A stretch of 64,000 nucleotides of DNA from Ailurus styani. Lineage: Eukaryota; Chordata; Mammalia; Carnivora; Ailuridae. The notes below the pieces were generated by a model. The model was given only the letters and a program-made list of their open reading frames with translations. It did not search any database and had not been told where the DNA came from. Shown here piece after piece: positions 22,938-33,939 of the stretch (within the stretch, counting starts at the first letter, position 1; every line of letters begins with the position of its first letter). The translations under genes were made by a program, and so were the position numbers. The stretch is from contig LNAC01000272.1 in the NCBI GenBank assembly GCA_002007465.1, positions 464,002-528,001 on the forward strand, in the 5' to 3' direction.

Positions 22938-23832
22938 CCAACATAATCTTAATACCAAAACCTGACAAGTACAACACCAAAGAGGAAAAGTACATACCAA
23001 TCACTCTTATAATATAGATGGAAAAAATATCAACCAAAATATCAGCAAATCAAATCTTGGTATATCTGAAAAGAATAATATATCCTGGCAAATTTGAATC
23101 TAGTCTAGGATGTAGGTTGTTTAACATTTGAGAATCAATCAATATCATTCACAACATTAATAGATTCAAGGAGAAATATCACATGATCCTTTCAAGACAT
23201 GCAGAAAAATGATAAAATTTAGCATACGGTTTAAAAAAATAACAATTTAGAAACAGATGGGCATCTTCTTAATGGAATAAAGGGTATCTACAAGAAACTT
23301 ACAACAAACTTTCTACTTAATGGTGAAATACTGAAATTTTTCCCTACGATTTTGAACAAGGTAAGGATATTTGTTATTATTTCTTTTCAAGATTCTTATC
23401 CTATGAAATAATGTAAGGAAAAAAAAAGAATAAAACACTGTTATTTGCAGATGACATAATTATGTATGTGGAAAGTCTAAATAAATACATGGATAAACTA
23501 GTAGACTAAGTGAATTCAGCAATGTCATTGCACAAAGAAAAAAATCAATCACATTTCTGTATACCAGCAGTAACAACTAGAAAATAAAATTTTAGAAATG
23601 TTACATTGCAATAGCATTAAAAAAAATCAACACGTAGGAATAAACCTAATGAAAGATCCGTAGGAACTTTACACAGAAAATTATAAAATATTATTTAGAG
23701 AAATAAAAGAAGACTAAATGGAAAGAGATACTATTTTCTTAGATAGGAAGAGTCAATATTATGAATGTGTTAATCCTCCCCAAACTGATCTATGGATCCT
23801 AAGTAAACCAAACTAAAATCCCAACAACTTCA

Positions 23833-23867
23833 TGTGTGTGTGCGTGTGTGTGTGTGTGTGTGTGTGG
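23833..23867. repeat. (GT)n microsatellite in L1
   Basis: TGTGTGTGTGCG followed by about 22 bases of GT. Confidence 0.93.
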
Positions 23868-23949
23868 AAGATGACGAGCTGATTCCAAAATGGATATGAA
23901 AGGCAAAGAGTCAGGCATAGCCAACACAACATTAAAGATTGAAGTTGTA

Positions 23950-24150
23950 GGGCACCTGGGTTAAGCCTCTGCCTTGTGGCTCAGGTCGTGACCTCAGGGT
24001 CCTGGGATCCAGCCCCGCATCCATCTGCATCTGGCTCTCTGCTCAGCAGGGAGCCTGCTTCCTTCTCTCTCTCTCTGCCTGCCTCTCTGCCTACTTGTGA
24101 TATCTTTCTCTCTCTCTCTCTGTCAAATAAATAAATAAAATCTTTTTAAA
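23950..24150 (+). mobile_element. SINEC with deleted head, in L1
   Basis: The head reads GGGCACCTGGGTTAAGCCTC, lacking the usual GGCTCAGTGGGTT segment (internal deletion of roughly 15 bases). TSD AAAGATTGAAGTTG (23934-23947) and AAAGACTGAAATTG (24151-24164). Confidence 0.93.
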
Positions 24151-24704
24151 AAAGACTGAAATTGGAAGAATTACTTTATCAGATATCAATATTTATCACG
24201 GTGAAGTGTTTAAGACAGTGAAGTTATAGCACCAAAATAGATAAATAAACGATGAGACAAAACCGAAAGAGAAACCAACCCAGATATATAAGGATATTTG
24301 ACTTATGAAAAAAAGATATCCTTTTTTATATCAAGGGGAAAATCTGTTTACATAAATAGTGCTGGGTCAATAAAATTTCTTTACTTTTATCTCAAAGTAT
24401 ATGCAAAAATCAATTCCAGGTATATTTTGGTTTTAAATGTGAAAAGTAGAAGAATAAAATAACGAACACAGGGAAGGCAAAACTGTCCTAAATAAGATAC
24501 CCCCATCCCAAATCCCTGAATAACTATAAAGGAAAGATTTAATTTACTGACATACACCAAAATTAGAAATTTAGACAACATTAAGCCAGTACAAAGACAA
24601 ACTATTGAGTGTGAGAAAATATTTGCAAGACTTGTAATCACCAAGGGGCTTATATCTAGAATATGAAAAAGAACTACAAATCAATAAGAAAAAGCAGCAG
24701 CCCA

Positions 24705-24904
24705 GGGGCACCTGGTGTCTCAGTTGGTTAAGCGTCTGACTCTTGATTTCAGCTCAGGTCATGATCTTATGGTTGTGGGATTGAGCCCTGCTTTGGGCTC
24801 TGCACTCAGCACGAAGTCTGTTTGTACCTCTCCCTCTGTTCCACCTCTCTCTTTCTCTCTCTCAAATAAATAAATAAAATCTTAAAAACAAAACAAAACA
24901 AAAC
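24705..24904 (+). mobile_element. SINEC (Can-SINE), in L1
   Basis: GGGGCACCTGGTGTCTCAG head and GACTCTTGATTTCAGCTCAG subtype, with (AAAAC)n in the tail. CAGCCCA repeats on both sides. Confidence 0.9.
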
Positions 24905-25737
24905 ACAACAGCCCAAAAGAAAAATGGTTAAAAAACTTGAACAGGCATTTCACAAAAGGTTTTGGACATAGAGCAAGGAAACAAATGAAAAGCTTCTCAA
25001 ATCATTAGTTATCAGGAAAATGAAACTCATACTAACAATGAAATACCACTACACTCCTTCAAGACTAAAATTAAAAGTACCAACAATACCAAGTGTTGCC
25101 AAGGACGTGGGGTAACTGAAGCTTCCAAATAGTGCTCCCAGAAGTATAAATTGGTCCAACCCATTTGGGAAACAATTTGTCATTATTTACTAAAGTTTAA
25201 GATATGACACACTGAAGTTTAAGATTAAAAAAAATTCACTCTTTAGATACATAAATGTGAACATATGTGCAACAAAAGTCACGAAAAGAATTTTGTTAGA
25301 AACATTCTTCATAACAGTCAAAACCTAGAAACAATCCAGTTGGATAAACTGTAGAATAGTCTTATAATGGAATACTTCATAGGAATGAGGATGAACAAAC
25401 TACTATCACAAGCAGTAACATAGATTAACCTTATAATATTGGACAAAGAAGCCAGACACATGAAAGAATCAATACTGTGTGAGTTTATGTATAAAAAATT
25501 CGAAATGTATATTTGGTATTAGAATTCGGGGCAGCAATTACCTCTAGGAAGGAAGATGCAGATAATTGTAGGAAAGGGGCACAGGAGACCTTTGGGTGCT
25601 GATTGTATTCTTCTCTACCTGGGGGAGTAGTCACACAATTCTGCTCACCTTATGACAATTAATTACCTGTTCATATGTTTTTTTCCACATCTTTTTAATT
25701 TCCATATTTGAATCAAGTTTATTTCAAAATAAACTGG

Positions 25738-25848
25738 CTGGCTTGGTCATTGTAGCAGGTGAGTCTAGATCTTGGGGTTGTGGGTTTGAGCCCCACATTG
25801 GGTATGGAGATTACTTAAAAAAATAAAATATTAATAAAGCAAAATGAA
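25738..25848 (+). mobile_element. Old SINEC, short type
   Basis: Diverged: GGCTGGCTTGGTCATTGTAG, GATCTTGGGGTTGTGGGTTT, GAGCCCCACATTGGGTATGG, GAGATTACTTAAAAAAATAA. It abuts the L1 3' end. Confidence 0.75.
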
Positions 25849-27180
25849 TGTTTTTTTGGACCACAGCTAAAAATTCTAAAATCAACTCCATTTAAATGCT
25901 TTTATGTCCAATGCTGCTTTCCTTGAACAAATTCCCAAAGAAATGAAGAGGATTTCTGGCTTTCAAAGTGACTTCAAGAACTAGAGGTAATTCTTAGAAG
26001 GTATATAAATTTCCAGATCATTAAGGGCCACTTATTAATAAACTTTGAATTTCTCAAGGGGTGAAATGATTCCATTCACCCCTGGATGCCCAGCACCTGT
26101 TATACGAGCTGACTCAGCTCTAGGCCAAGTGTAGCTGATAGGTTTCACCGTGTCAACTCTAAACTATTAGTAATGGCTTCCTAACTAGGCAGGAGAATGC
26201 TTCCTGAAACTGTATCCAAGATCAAGATTCTATGATTAGTTAGCAACGTCTGCCATGGGTACCAAAACCACAATGGTGACATATGCAACACATACAAGTC
26301 ACCTGGGGCTTAAAGATGCAACCATAGGATCTTGGTTGATGCAGAGCACTGAATTAAGAGCACTGTTTATTCAGGAGCTCACCATAGGACCAAGTTTTGA
26401 GGCTAATGACGGCCATTATGAAAGAAAAATCCATGAATCAATCAGGAAAACCAGTGACTACAGAGGAAGTAATGTTTGATGGAGAGAAATGTAATAGTAA
26501 GGGAAGTTGGCGGTGAGAGTGACATGGAATAGAGTCAGAAACAGTACTTCTGACCTCTAATGTCTACACATCAACTCTTCCCCAATGACTATTCTACAGA
26601 AAACTGCCCTTTCAGACATTCATAAACAGGTTTGCTCCTGCTATTGAGAGACCCTGGGCAAGAATAGAAATTGAAGCCACGTATCAAATGAAAATATTTT
26701 AAAACTTATAACTCAGGCTAACATACTTTTAGATGAAATATGTTCTGCCCCCCCTATTTTGGCAAATGATAATACTGAAAAATGTGTAAGCAGCTATGGT
26801 CTGTAAGTGATTAAAAATGACAAAAAACAAAGGTGATGAATATGATCATTATTATGCATGTCTGGCTGTTCTGTGGATGGTCCAGTGATGTTTGGGTGAG
26901 TAATAAATTAAGACATACATGGTTAATCAATTGTTTTATATTTATTCCATAACGTTTATTTCCTTGTCTTCATTTCAGCAAAATCAAGATTTGTATAACA
27001 TACATTTTATTGGTAATAATCTTAAATTAGACATTACTAATGTCTGTGATATATCACTGCAGTTCTTGGGTGATTTTAAAAAACTATTTCATTTGGGAGA
27101 AATACTGCTCTGCTAGGGCAATAACAACTATAATTGCCAATAATACTCTCTAAGCAATATCTAGATTTGGGAACAAACCC
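25849..27180. other. Non-coding stretch, nothing recognised
   Basis: 1.3 kb without a recognised repeat. A 74-aa frame at 26255-26479 has no known domain; I see no splice or promoter context that would make it a gene. Confidence 0.45.
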
Positions 27181-27845
27181 AGAATCACTCTCTCAGAGAT
27201 ATCTGTACTCCCATATTCACTGCAGCATTATTCACAGATTCATAGATTCCCCATATAAATGAGATCATACAGTATTTGCCTTTCTCTGCCTGACTTATTT
27301 CACTTAACATAATGTTTTGAAGTTTCATCCATGTTGTTGCCAATGGCAGAATTTCCTTTTTTATGGCTGAATTATATTTTATTGTGTACACATACACACA
27401 CATACACACACACACCCTGCACATTTTCTTCATCCATCCATCCATTGGCAGGCACTTAGGTAGTTTCCACATCTTGGCTACTGTTAATAATGCACTGAAC
27501 TTGGGAGTACAAAGATCTCTGAGAGAGTGATTCTATTTCCTTCAGTAAAATACCCAGAATTACTGGGTAATTACTAGGTGGAATCATTGGATGGAATTAC
27601 TAGATCATAGGGTAGTTCTATTTTTAATTTTTTGAGGAATCTCAGTATGCTTCACAATGGCTGCACCAACTTGCACTCTACCAACAGTGCAGGAGAGCTC
27701 CCTCTTCCCCACGTCCTCGCCATCGCATGTTACTTCTTTACTTTCTGATATTAGCCATTTGGACAGGTGAATTGATCTCTCATGGTGGTTTGTGTTTCTC
27801 TAGCGATTAGTGATATTGAGCACCTTTTCAAGTACCAGTTGGTCA
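27181..27845 (-). mobile_element. L1 3'-end fragment with inverted terminal duplication
   Basis: Antisense L1 3' region (TTCCCCATATAAATGAGATC, CATCCATGTTGTTGCCAATG, AATGGCTGCACCAACTTGCA). The left edge, 27181-27237, is the same L1 segment as 27481-27534 but in the opposite orientation, giving arms of about 55 bases around a 240-base loop. A CA-rich tract lies at 27387-27415. Confidence 0.8.
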
Positions 27846-27848
27846 TCT

Positions 27849-27873
27849 GTTTATTTATTTATTTATTTATTTT
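27849..27873. repeat. (TTTA)n tract
   Basis: Six TTTA units at the edge of the L1 fragment, possibly a SINE or L1 tail relic. Confidence 0.8.
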
Positions 27874-28054
27874 AAAAACAGCCCTCCACAATTTTCGATG
27901 CTACTTACTTATTTGTATTAAACCAAAATGTATTAATTTGAACTTTAATCTTTATAAAATATTTTCACGAAGATAAAACAGTTTCTCATTCAAGCATAGC
28001 ATGTCTATTTTATGCTAAGGTAAAGAACAAATGTAAGGACATATACACATTTAC

Positions 28055-28285
28055 AATTAGTTTGAGAGGGAGGCAACCATAAGACACTCCTAACTCTAGG
28101 GAAAAAAACTGAGGGTTGCTGGAGGGGAGGTGAGTTGGGGGATGGGGTAACTGAGTGATGGGCATTAAGGAGGGCACAAATGGAATGAGCACTGGGTGTT
28201 ATATGCAACTGATGAATCACTAAATTCTACCCCTGAAACTAATAATACACTATATGTTAACTAAATCAAATTTTTTTAAAAAAAA
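28055..28285 (+). mobile_element. Carnivore L1 3'UTR fragment
   Basis: Sense 3' terminal L1: AAGACACTCCTAACTCTAGG, GAGGGTTGCTGGAGGGGAGG, GATGGGCATTAAGGAGGGCA, GAGCACTGGGTGTTATATGC, ending in an A-rich tail at 28273-28285. It is strongly 5'-truncated. Confidence 0.88.
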
Positions 28286-29327
28286 GATTCATTTTACTTG
28301 TTTAGTATTGCAAAATGTTCTCCAGTCACCCCATGCAAATGTTGGCTGATAACTTTGCTAATGCGCAGTAGAATGATGAATCGGAATGTGAAGAAAGGAA
28401 AAACAGGAAGCTTAGTTCTACCTGGAAAAGATACTCTGTTATGCAAAAATGTATTGTATTCAAGCTATCAGAGGCTTTGACAAGTTTATTTTTTCTCTTC
28501 TCTTATGTAAGCACTTCTCCCACTCAGATGTTCTCCACAGTCCCAGCCAGTGTTTACCGTTTACACTGGAGCGGAGCCACCCACAAACCTTTGTGTTGTG
28601 ACATAGTACCCTTTGGTTTTGAGGTTGCAGGGAAACTGACTGACAGAAACTTTGTTCTGAGTCCTGAACACTTTTTTGTGATAGGCAGGGCCCAGGGCAA
28701 CGTTCCCTGTTGCCTGGGTCTGTGCCTGGTACAGTAGTAAGTGTAGGGCAAAAAGAATCTCGTATATAGTCCAATAAGTTTGGTAAATGTTCAGTTAAGG
28801 CACAGTTAAGTCATCTTTACTGTGGGCATTCTTAGAGCTTCTAATTATGTTAGAGAATCCACGGAAGGGCCATAAACCTGATAAAATTGGGAGTCTTCAA
28901 GAGTGGGTCTAAGGATGCAGCTCATCCCTGACAAATTCACCTGGGGGATCCTTTACTCTTGGAACAACTCATAGGACTGGTGTGCTCCAGAGAGCAGAGT
29001 TTGGAAAATGTTGCTACACGTTAGTGTACAAAGTTTCCTCTCCACAAGGGACGGGCAGGACCAAGAAGCCCCCCTATAGGGCAGTGTGGTGTTTGTGAAG
29101 GAGATCTTCACTCTAGTCAGGGAGATGAGCTGGAGAGGGAGCTCAAAGTCAGATCTGTGATTGACACATTAAAGGCAACTGGACTGGACTGAATCTTAAA
29201 AAGAAAAAAAGAAAAAAACAAAAAAAGCCCAGAATTCCCTGAATTTAGGGAATTAGTTTGAGAAAGAACCGTCTACCCAGTAGGAAAGGGGTTTCCCCAG
29301 AGAAGAAGAAATAAATAAAACTATTTC
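28286..29327. other. Non-coding stretch, nothing recognised
   Basis: Overlapping 98-104 aa frames on both strands at 28441-28774 have no recognisable domain. A weak MER20-like patch (CACCTGGGGGATCC ... GTTTGGAAAATGTTG) lies near 28940-29025. Confidence 0.45.
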
Positions 29328-29540
29328 TCGTAGTGGTGGTTAAAAGCATACATTTTGGAACCAGACTACTTACACTGAAATGTTGGCTCCTCCTTTCATT
29401 AGCTGAGCAACCTTTGGCGTGTTACTTAATTTCTCTGGGACTCAGTTACCTCCTCTGTAAAATGGGCTTGATAACAGTATCTTTTTCATAAGGTTATTTT
29501 GGGCATGGAAGGGTTACTTTTTGTAAGCACGTAGGAACCA
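29328..29540 (+). mobile_element. MIR, nearly full length
   Basis: Sense MIR in order: GTGGTTAAAAGCATACATTT, GGAACCAGACTACTTACACT, AATTTCTCTGGGACTCAGTT, CCTCTGTAAAATGGGCTTGA, TAACAGTATC, then a diverged 3' part. Confidence 0.88.
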
Positions 29541-30239
29541 GCGAGGTATAGGTTAAATTTTATTTAAGTAAAAATAAAATAAGTTGGATTTTTTAACAAA
29601 CCAGTTATACTCAAATGACTACAGGGTGAGATACGAAGTGGTTGAAAAAATTAGGTGTAAGAAAAGGAACAGTGGGGACTGTGGCAAATGGGGGGCTGGG
29701 GGACAGTCGTAAATGGTGCTTAGCTGCAGCTCATTGTGACCACACTGGAATGAGGTCCAAGTATTTCTATGGTTTCTAATATTTCAAAAACAAAAACATA
29801 AACAACTAGGACAAAGAAATATACGGAGGAGCTGAATGTGGTTCGGGGGCTGCTAATTTGCACATGGCAGTCACCTGAACTCAGCAGACCCTATCTGTTA
29901 GGAGCAAGGTTTTGGTGCTCATCAATGCAAAACCAACTGGAAATGGTTTATAACTACTTAAATAGGAAAAAGGGGGATGATGAAGTCTTTCTTTTTAGAT
30001 AGGTATACTAGACCCACTCTGAGGAGTATGCTGAATGCATCCTGTGTCCAATGTCTTACAAAGACCCTGGATGTGCTTTGATATCAAAGCAATAAATTGG
30101 ATCTGATTAAAAAGTAATCTTATCAAAAGAATATTGATTAATGGATTCCTGGCAATCTGGGGACAAGCTCTGGTGATAGGTACCTGGTCTCTATTTTTGG
30201 CCTTGTTCTGATCACATGTGAATTAATGACCTGATGATG
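29541..30239. other. Non-coding stretch, nothing recognised
   Basis: No gene or repeat family supported. Confidence 0.45.
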
Positions 30240-30354
30240 TTTATTTATTTAAGATTTTATTTTTAAGTAATCCTGACACCCAAAGTGGAGCTCAAACTCA
30301 CAACCCCAAGAACAAGAATTACATGCTCCACCGACTGGGCCAGCCAGGCACCAC
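30240..30354 (-). mobile_element. Old SINEC, short type
   Basis: Antisense: AAGATTTTATTTTTAAGTAA, GTGGAGCTCAAACTCACAAC and GGGCCAGCCAGGCACCAC. It is followed by a 32-base tandem duplication of T-run plus GTAGATTGTGT (30355-30375 and 30386-30407). Confidence 0.8.
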
Positions 30355-30499
30355 TTTTTTTTTTGTAGATTGTGTGGATTGTGGGTTTTTTTTTTTGTAG
30401 ATTGTGTAATTGGAAACCATTATTAACACCTGGGAATTGAATAAAAAATAGTTTTTAAAACTTAGATTAAAAATTTAAGTAATATCTTTGTGTTAATTT

Positions 30500-30857
30500 T
30501 AACACAGAGAGAAATACATAAAAGCAAAATTTCTCCTCTACCCCATCCCACTAGTCCTTATTCAATTTCACTCTATAGTTCACTGTTAACATCTCCTATT
30601 TGCAAAAATCACGAATAGTATCTTACTAAACATATTGGTCTGGAACTTGCTTGTTTCATTTAGGGATCAATTGCAGACATCTTTTGGTGTCAGGAGATAA
30701 ATATGTGTCTTTACACTGTTTCCAAATTTCCACTAATAAATTGTTTCCCATGTTTCACTAACAACGCTGCAGTGAATATCCTTGTGCTTGTACTTCTCCA
30801 TAATTTTGGAAGTGCTTTTGAACAAAATTCCTAAAAATAAATTTGCTGGGTTTCAGG
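30500..30857 (-). mobile_element. Old L1 3'-end fragment
   Basis: Antisense: CAACGCTGCAGTGAATATCC, TTGTGCTTGTACTTCTCC, AAATTCCTAAAAATAAATTT, GCTGGGTTTCAGG. Very diverged. Confidence 0.6.
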
Positions 30858-30859
30858 TA

Positions 30860-31180
30860 GAGCTGACCCTTGAATGATGCAGGGGTTAAGGCTGCAGTCC
30901 CCCCAACCCCAACGTGGCCGAAAACCCACGTGTAATGTTTGACTTCCCCAAAACTTTACTACTGGGAGCCTAGCACTGATGGGAAGCCTTACAAATAACA
31001 TAATCAGTTGATTAACACATATTTTGTATGTTATATGTATTATATACTCTATAATATAGTAAGCTACAGAAAAAATGTTAAGAAAATCAAAAGGAAAATA
31101 CATTTACAGTACTGTATCTATCGAAAAAACTCCGTGTGGAAGTGGGTCCGCACTTAAACTTGTTTTTCAAGGATCAGCTA
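30860..31180 (+). mobile_element. MER2 (Tigger-type Tc1/mariner MITE)
   Basis: Near full-length palindromic-ended element: GAGCTGACCCTTGAATGATG start, ACATATTTTGTATGTTATAT centre, ATACATTTACAGTACTGTAT, and end GTTTTTCAAGGATCAGC as inverted terminus. Flanked by TA (30858-30859, 31181-31182), the Tc1/mariner target duplication. Confidence 0.9.
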
Positions 31181-31182
31181 TA

Positions 31183-31825
31183 TGTGCGTTTGAACTTTTC
31201 ATCAACATTACCTCCAAAAGTTTACTAGTGGACCCTTCTGCCTGCAATATGCCTCTTTCTCAACACATTCACGGACACCCATCTTTAAATCCTTTGCCAA
31301 CTTTAGAGGTGATAAACCTGTTATTCTTTGTCAACACCCTCCAAGATGGCCTCGGATCACCCCAACCTCCTGGTATGTGCACCTACGAGTTTCCTCTCAC
31401 CCCGAATCAGAGTTCATCTGTGTGACCATGGCTAGCTACACAATTGGGAAGGCTTAGTGAAAAAATGAAAATGCTTGTTCAAAAAGCAGGAAAAAGTGCC
31501 AACAAAGGGACTAACGTTACTATTAATAAAGGTTTTCTCTTTCTTCTGCACTCTCTCTCTCTCAACTTGTCATGGTGCTTTTATATTTGCTAATTAATGC
31601 CATCTTAAGTAAAGAAAAATCACATGTTAAAATGTTAGCAAATTTTACCACTCATCTTTCTGTGTGCAATGCCAGTTTTAAATGCAAATAGGAGAGCATT
31701 TAACTCATGCAGAATCACCCAAATCACACAATTCATATATCATAGCTTGCATATGCATATGCATTTTTTTCTTACCAGAACCGTGGAAGTGATGTACAAA
31801 ATTACCTTGACTCCTTTTATTTCAC
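31183..31825. other. Non-coding stretch, nothing firmly recognised
   Basis: A frame of 116 aa begins inside MER2 (31075) and runs to 31425; it has no known domain and is treated as chance. The patch near 31365-31430 may be LTR-like but is unassigned. Confidence 0.45.
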
Positions 31826-32021
31826 TTTTTTTTGAGAGAAAGAGAAAGAGTGAACACATGCAAGCCAGGGGGAAAAGGCAAAGGGAAAGAGAGAGAGAAT
31901 TCAAGCAGGCTCCATGCCCAAAGTGGAGCCCATTGTGGGGCTTGATTTCACACCCCAAGACCATAACCTGAGTTGCAATCAAGAGTCGGATGCTCAATTG
32001 ACTGAGCCACCCAGGCACCCC
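31826..32021 (-). mobile_element. SINEC (Can-SINE)
   Basis: Antisense: GAGAGAAAGAGAAAGAGTGA start, GAGCCACCCAGGCACCCC end. The T-rich start merges with a TTTTATTTCACTT target repeated as TTTTATTTTACTT after the element. Confidence 0.9.
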
Positions 32022-32289
32022 TTTTTATTTTACTTCCTAATATATGCACATTTTCCTAGCATCCTGGAAGCTGGTGACTTCCTAAACATGCTAGTCTTGT
32101 CCATGCTTTGAATCTCACTGAATTTCCACCAAAAACCTGAGCATTGCTAACAGTAAATGCAAAGGGGTGGCAAAAAGTAGTGGTGCACAAACATATTGCA
32201 AGTATCACCTCTGCTCACATGTCATCTCCATTGTCCTATGGACTTCCCTTACAAAAGTCCAAAGAGAAAATTATTAAGAATACCAATAG

Positions 32290-32493
32290 GGCGGGGCACT
32301 TGGGTGGCTCAATGGTTAAGCGTCTGCCTTCAGCTTGCATCATGGTCTGGGGGTCCTGGGATCCAGCCCTGTGTCAGGCTCCCTGCTTAGCAGGGAGTCT
32401 GCTTCTCCCCCTCCCTCTGCCTCTCCCCCTACTCATGCTCTCTCTCTGTATCTCTCCATCTCAAATGAATAAATAAAATCTTAAAAAAGAGAG
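32290..32493 (+). mobile_element. SINEC (Can-SINE)
   Basis: GGGGCACTTGGGTGGCTCAA head of the TGGTTAAGCGTCTGCC subtype. TSD GAATACCAATA / GAATATCAATA. Confidence 0.93.
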
Positions 32494-32509
32494 AGAATAT
32501 CAATATGGC

Positions 32510-33225
32510 AATAGCAGAACTTTAAACCAAGCGCAGGACCCTTCTGAACGCAGATCTTGTGTGATGAGCAGATTGCATGCCCAGGAAGCCAGCCCCAGGT
32601 AACCGGTAGAAGTGATAGGTATGACTGCTAAGGCTAGGTCATAAATGTCCCTGTGGCTTCTGCCTTGCTCTCTTGGATTGCTTGCATTAGGGAAGTTGGT
32701 CCCCACATTGTGGGAACACTCAAACGGAACTCCAGAAATGCCTACTTGGGGAGGATTGGAAGCCTTTTGCCAACAGCTAGCAAACTTGCTAGCCATATGA
32801 GTAAGCCATGTTGCAGGTGGCTCCTCGGGCTCTATTCTTGCCTTCAGATGAATTCAGCCCCAAGGAACATCTTGACTACAACCTCATGAAAGAACCCAAG
32901 ACAGAATATCCCAGCTTAGCTACTATGAATTCTCAACTACAAAAATAGCAGAGACAATAAGTATCTATTGGGGTGCCTGGGTGGCTCAGTTGGTTAAGCA
33001 TATGACTGTTGATTTTGGCTCAGCGCGTGATCTCAGGGTTGTCAGTTCGAGCCCCAGGTTGGGCTCTGTGGACAGTGGGGAGTCTGCTTGAGATTCTCTC
33101 TCACCCTCTTCCTCTGCCTCTCACTATCCCCCCACATCCTCTTTAAAAACAACCTATACCTATATATCTATTGTTATTAGTTACTAAGCATTGGGTTATT
33201 TGTCACATAGCAATAGATACCGAAA
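32510..33225 (+). mobile_element. MLT1-type LTR, split by a SINEC
   Basis: Sense MLT1: CTAGCCATATGAGTAAGCCA, ACATCTTGACTACAACCTCA, TGAAAGAACCCAAGACAGAA. After the SINEC it continues GTTATTTGTCACATAGCAAT and AGATACCGAAAACAG. The two pieces join in register across 32971-33163, proving a later SINE insertion. Confidence 0.8.
32971..33163 (+). mobile_element. SINEC inserted in MLT1 LTR
   Basis: GGGTGCCTGGGTGGCTCAG head, older GACTGTTGATTTTGGCTCAG subtype, and no canonical AAATAAAT tail (CTCTTTAAAAAC only). TSD GTATCTATTG (32961-32970) and ATATCTATTG (33164-33173). Confidence 0.9.
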
Positions 33226-33643
33226 ACAGTGCTTTAATTCACATTTGCTTCCATTTTAATATGATTTGGCATCTTTTTGCATGCTTGATGGCTACTTATT
33301 TTCTTTCATCTTTGACTTGGTCATTTATTTTTATTGGATTATCTTTATTTTACTAATACATAAAGAGCTACGCCAAGGAAATTGGCCCTTCGTTGGTCAT
33401 ATGTACTCTATCACATTTTTCAGTTTATAATTTACTTTTTGATGATAGTTCCCATTATGGGAGTTTTACATTTTTATTGTGGCTTAATTGACCAATTTTT
33501 TCCATTGTGCCTCTTAGATTCTGATTCAAATTTACTAAAGGATTTTCTCAATTCACAGTTATAAAAATGTTTATCCATGCCTTGTTTTAGTACTTTGATG
33601 ATTTCATTTTCATTAAAATTTTTGATTATTTAAAACAATTTTT
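33226..33643. other. Non-coding stretch, possibly old L1
   Basis: AT-rich text resembling antisense L1 3' sequence (TTTTGATGATAGTTCCCATT, ATTTTTCCATTGTGCCTC) but too diverged to assign. Confidence 0.4.
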
Positions 33644-33836
33644 GGGCGCCTGGGTGGCTCAGTGGGTTAAAGCCTCTGCTTTCGGCTCAGGTCATGATCT
33701 CAGGATCCTGGGATCGAGGCCCGCACAGGGCACCCTGCTCAGCAAGAAGCCTGCTTCCTCCTCTCTCTGCCTGCCTCTCTGCCTACTTGTGATCTCTCTC
33801 TCTCTCTGTGTCAAATAAATAAATATAATCTTTAAA
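33644..33836 (+). mobile_element. SINEC (Can-SINE), young
   Basis: GGGCGCCTGGGTGGCTCAG head of the GTGGGTTAAAGCC subtype, with AAAACAATTTTT repeated on both sides. Confidence 0.95.
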
Positions 33837-33939
33837 AAAAAACAATTTTTTCTGGTAGGGGAGTGTGACAGACACAGACAGAGGAAAGAGAAATCCAACT
33901 TCTACACTTCACAATAGTTAGCTCATTATACAATTTCAA

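Larger units (their letters stand above)
18900..25734 (+). mobile_element. Long old L1 LINE with many nested insertions
   Basis: A sense L1 runs through this interval in the expected order. A 5'/ORF1-like A-rich segment (18.9-20.0 kb) is followed by endonuclease-side ORF2 (near 20.6-21.6 kb), reverse-transcriptase-side ORF2 (GCAGATGACATAATTATGTA at about 23447, CAATCACATTTCTGTATACC at about 23548), the ORF2 C-terminus (about 24.9-25.3 kb) and a 3'UTR ending near 25734. All frames are shattered by stops and indels. It is interrupted by SINECs at 20076, 20338, 21015, 21906, 22610 (itself hit), 23950 and 24705 and by a MER5A at 20659. Whether the whole span is one insertion or two abutting old L1s needs alignment. 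Confidence 0.75.

Noticed and set aside
28441..28774. Overlapping 98-104 aa frames on opposite strands
   Set aside because: No recognisable family, opposite-strand overlap, and no codon or splice support.
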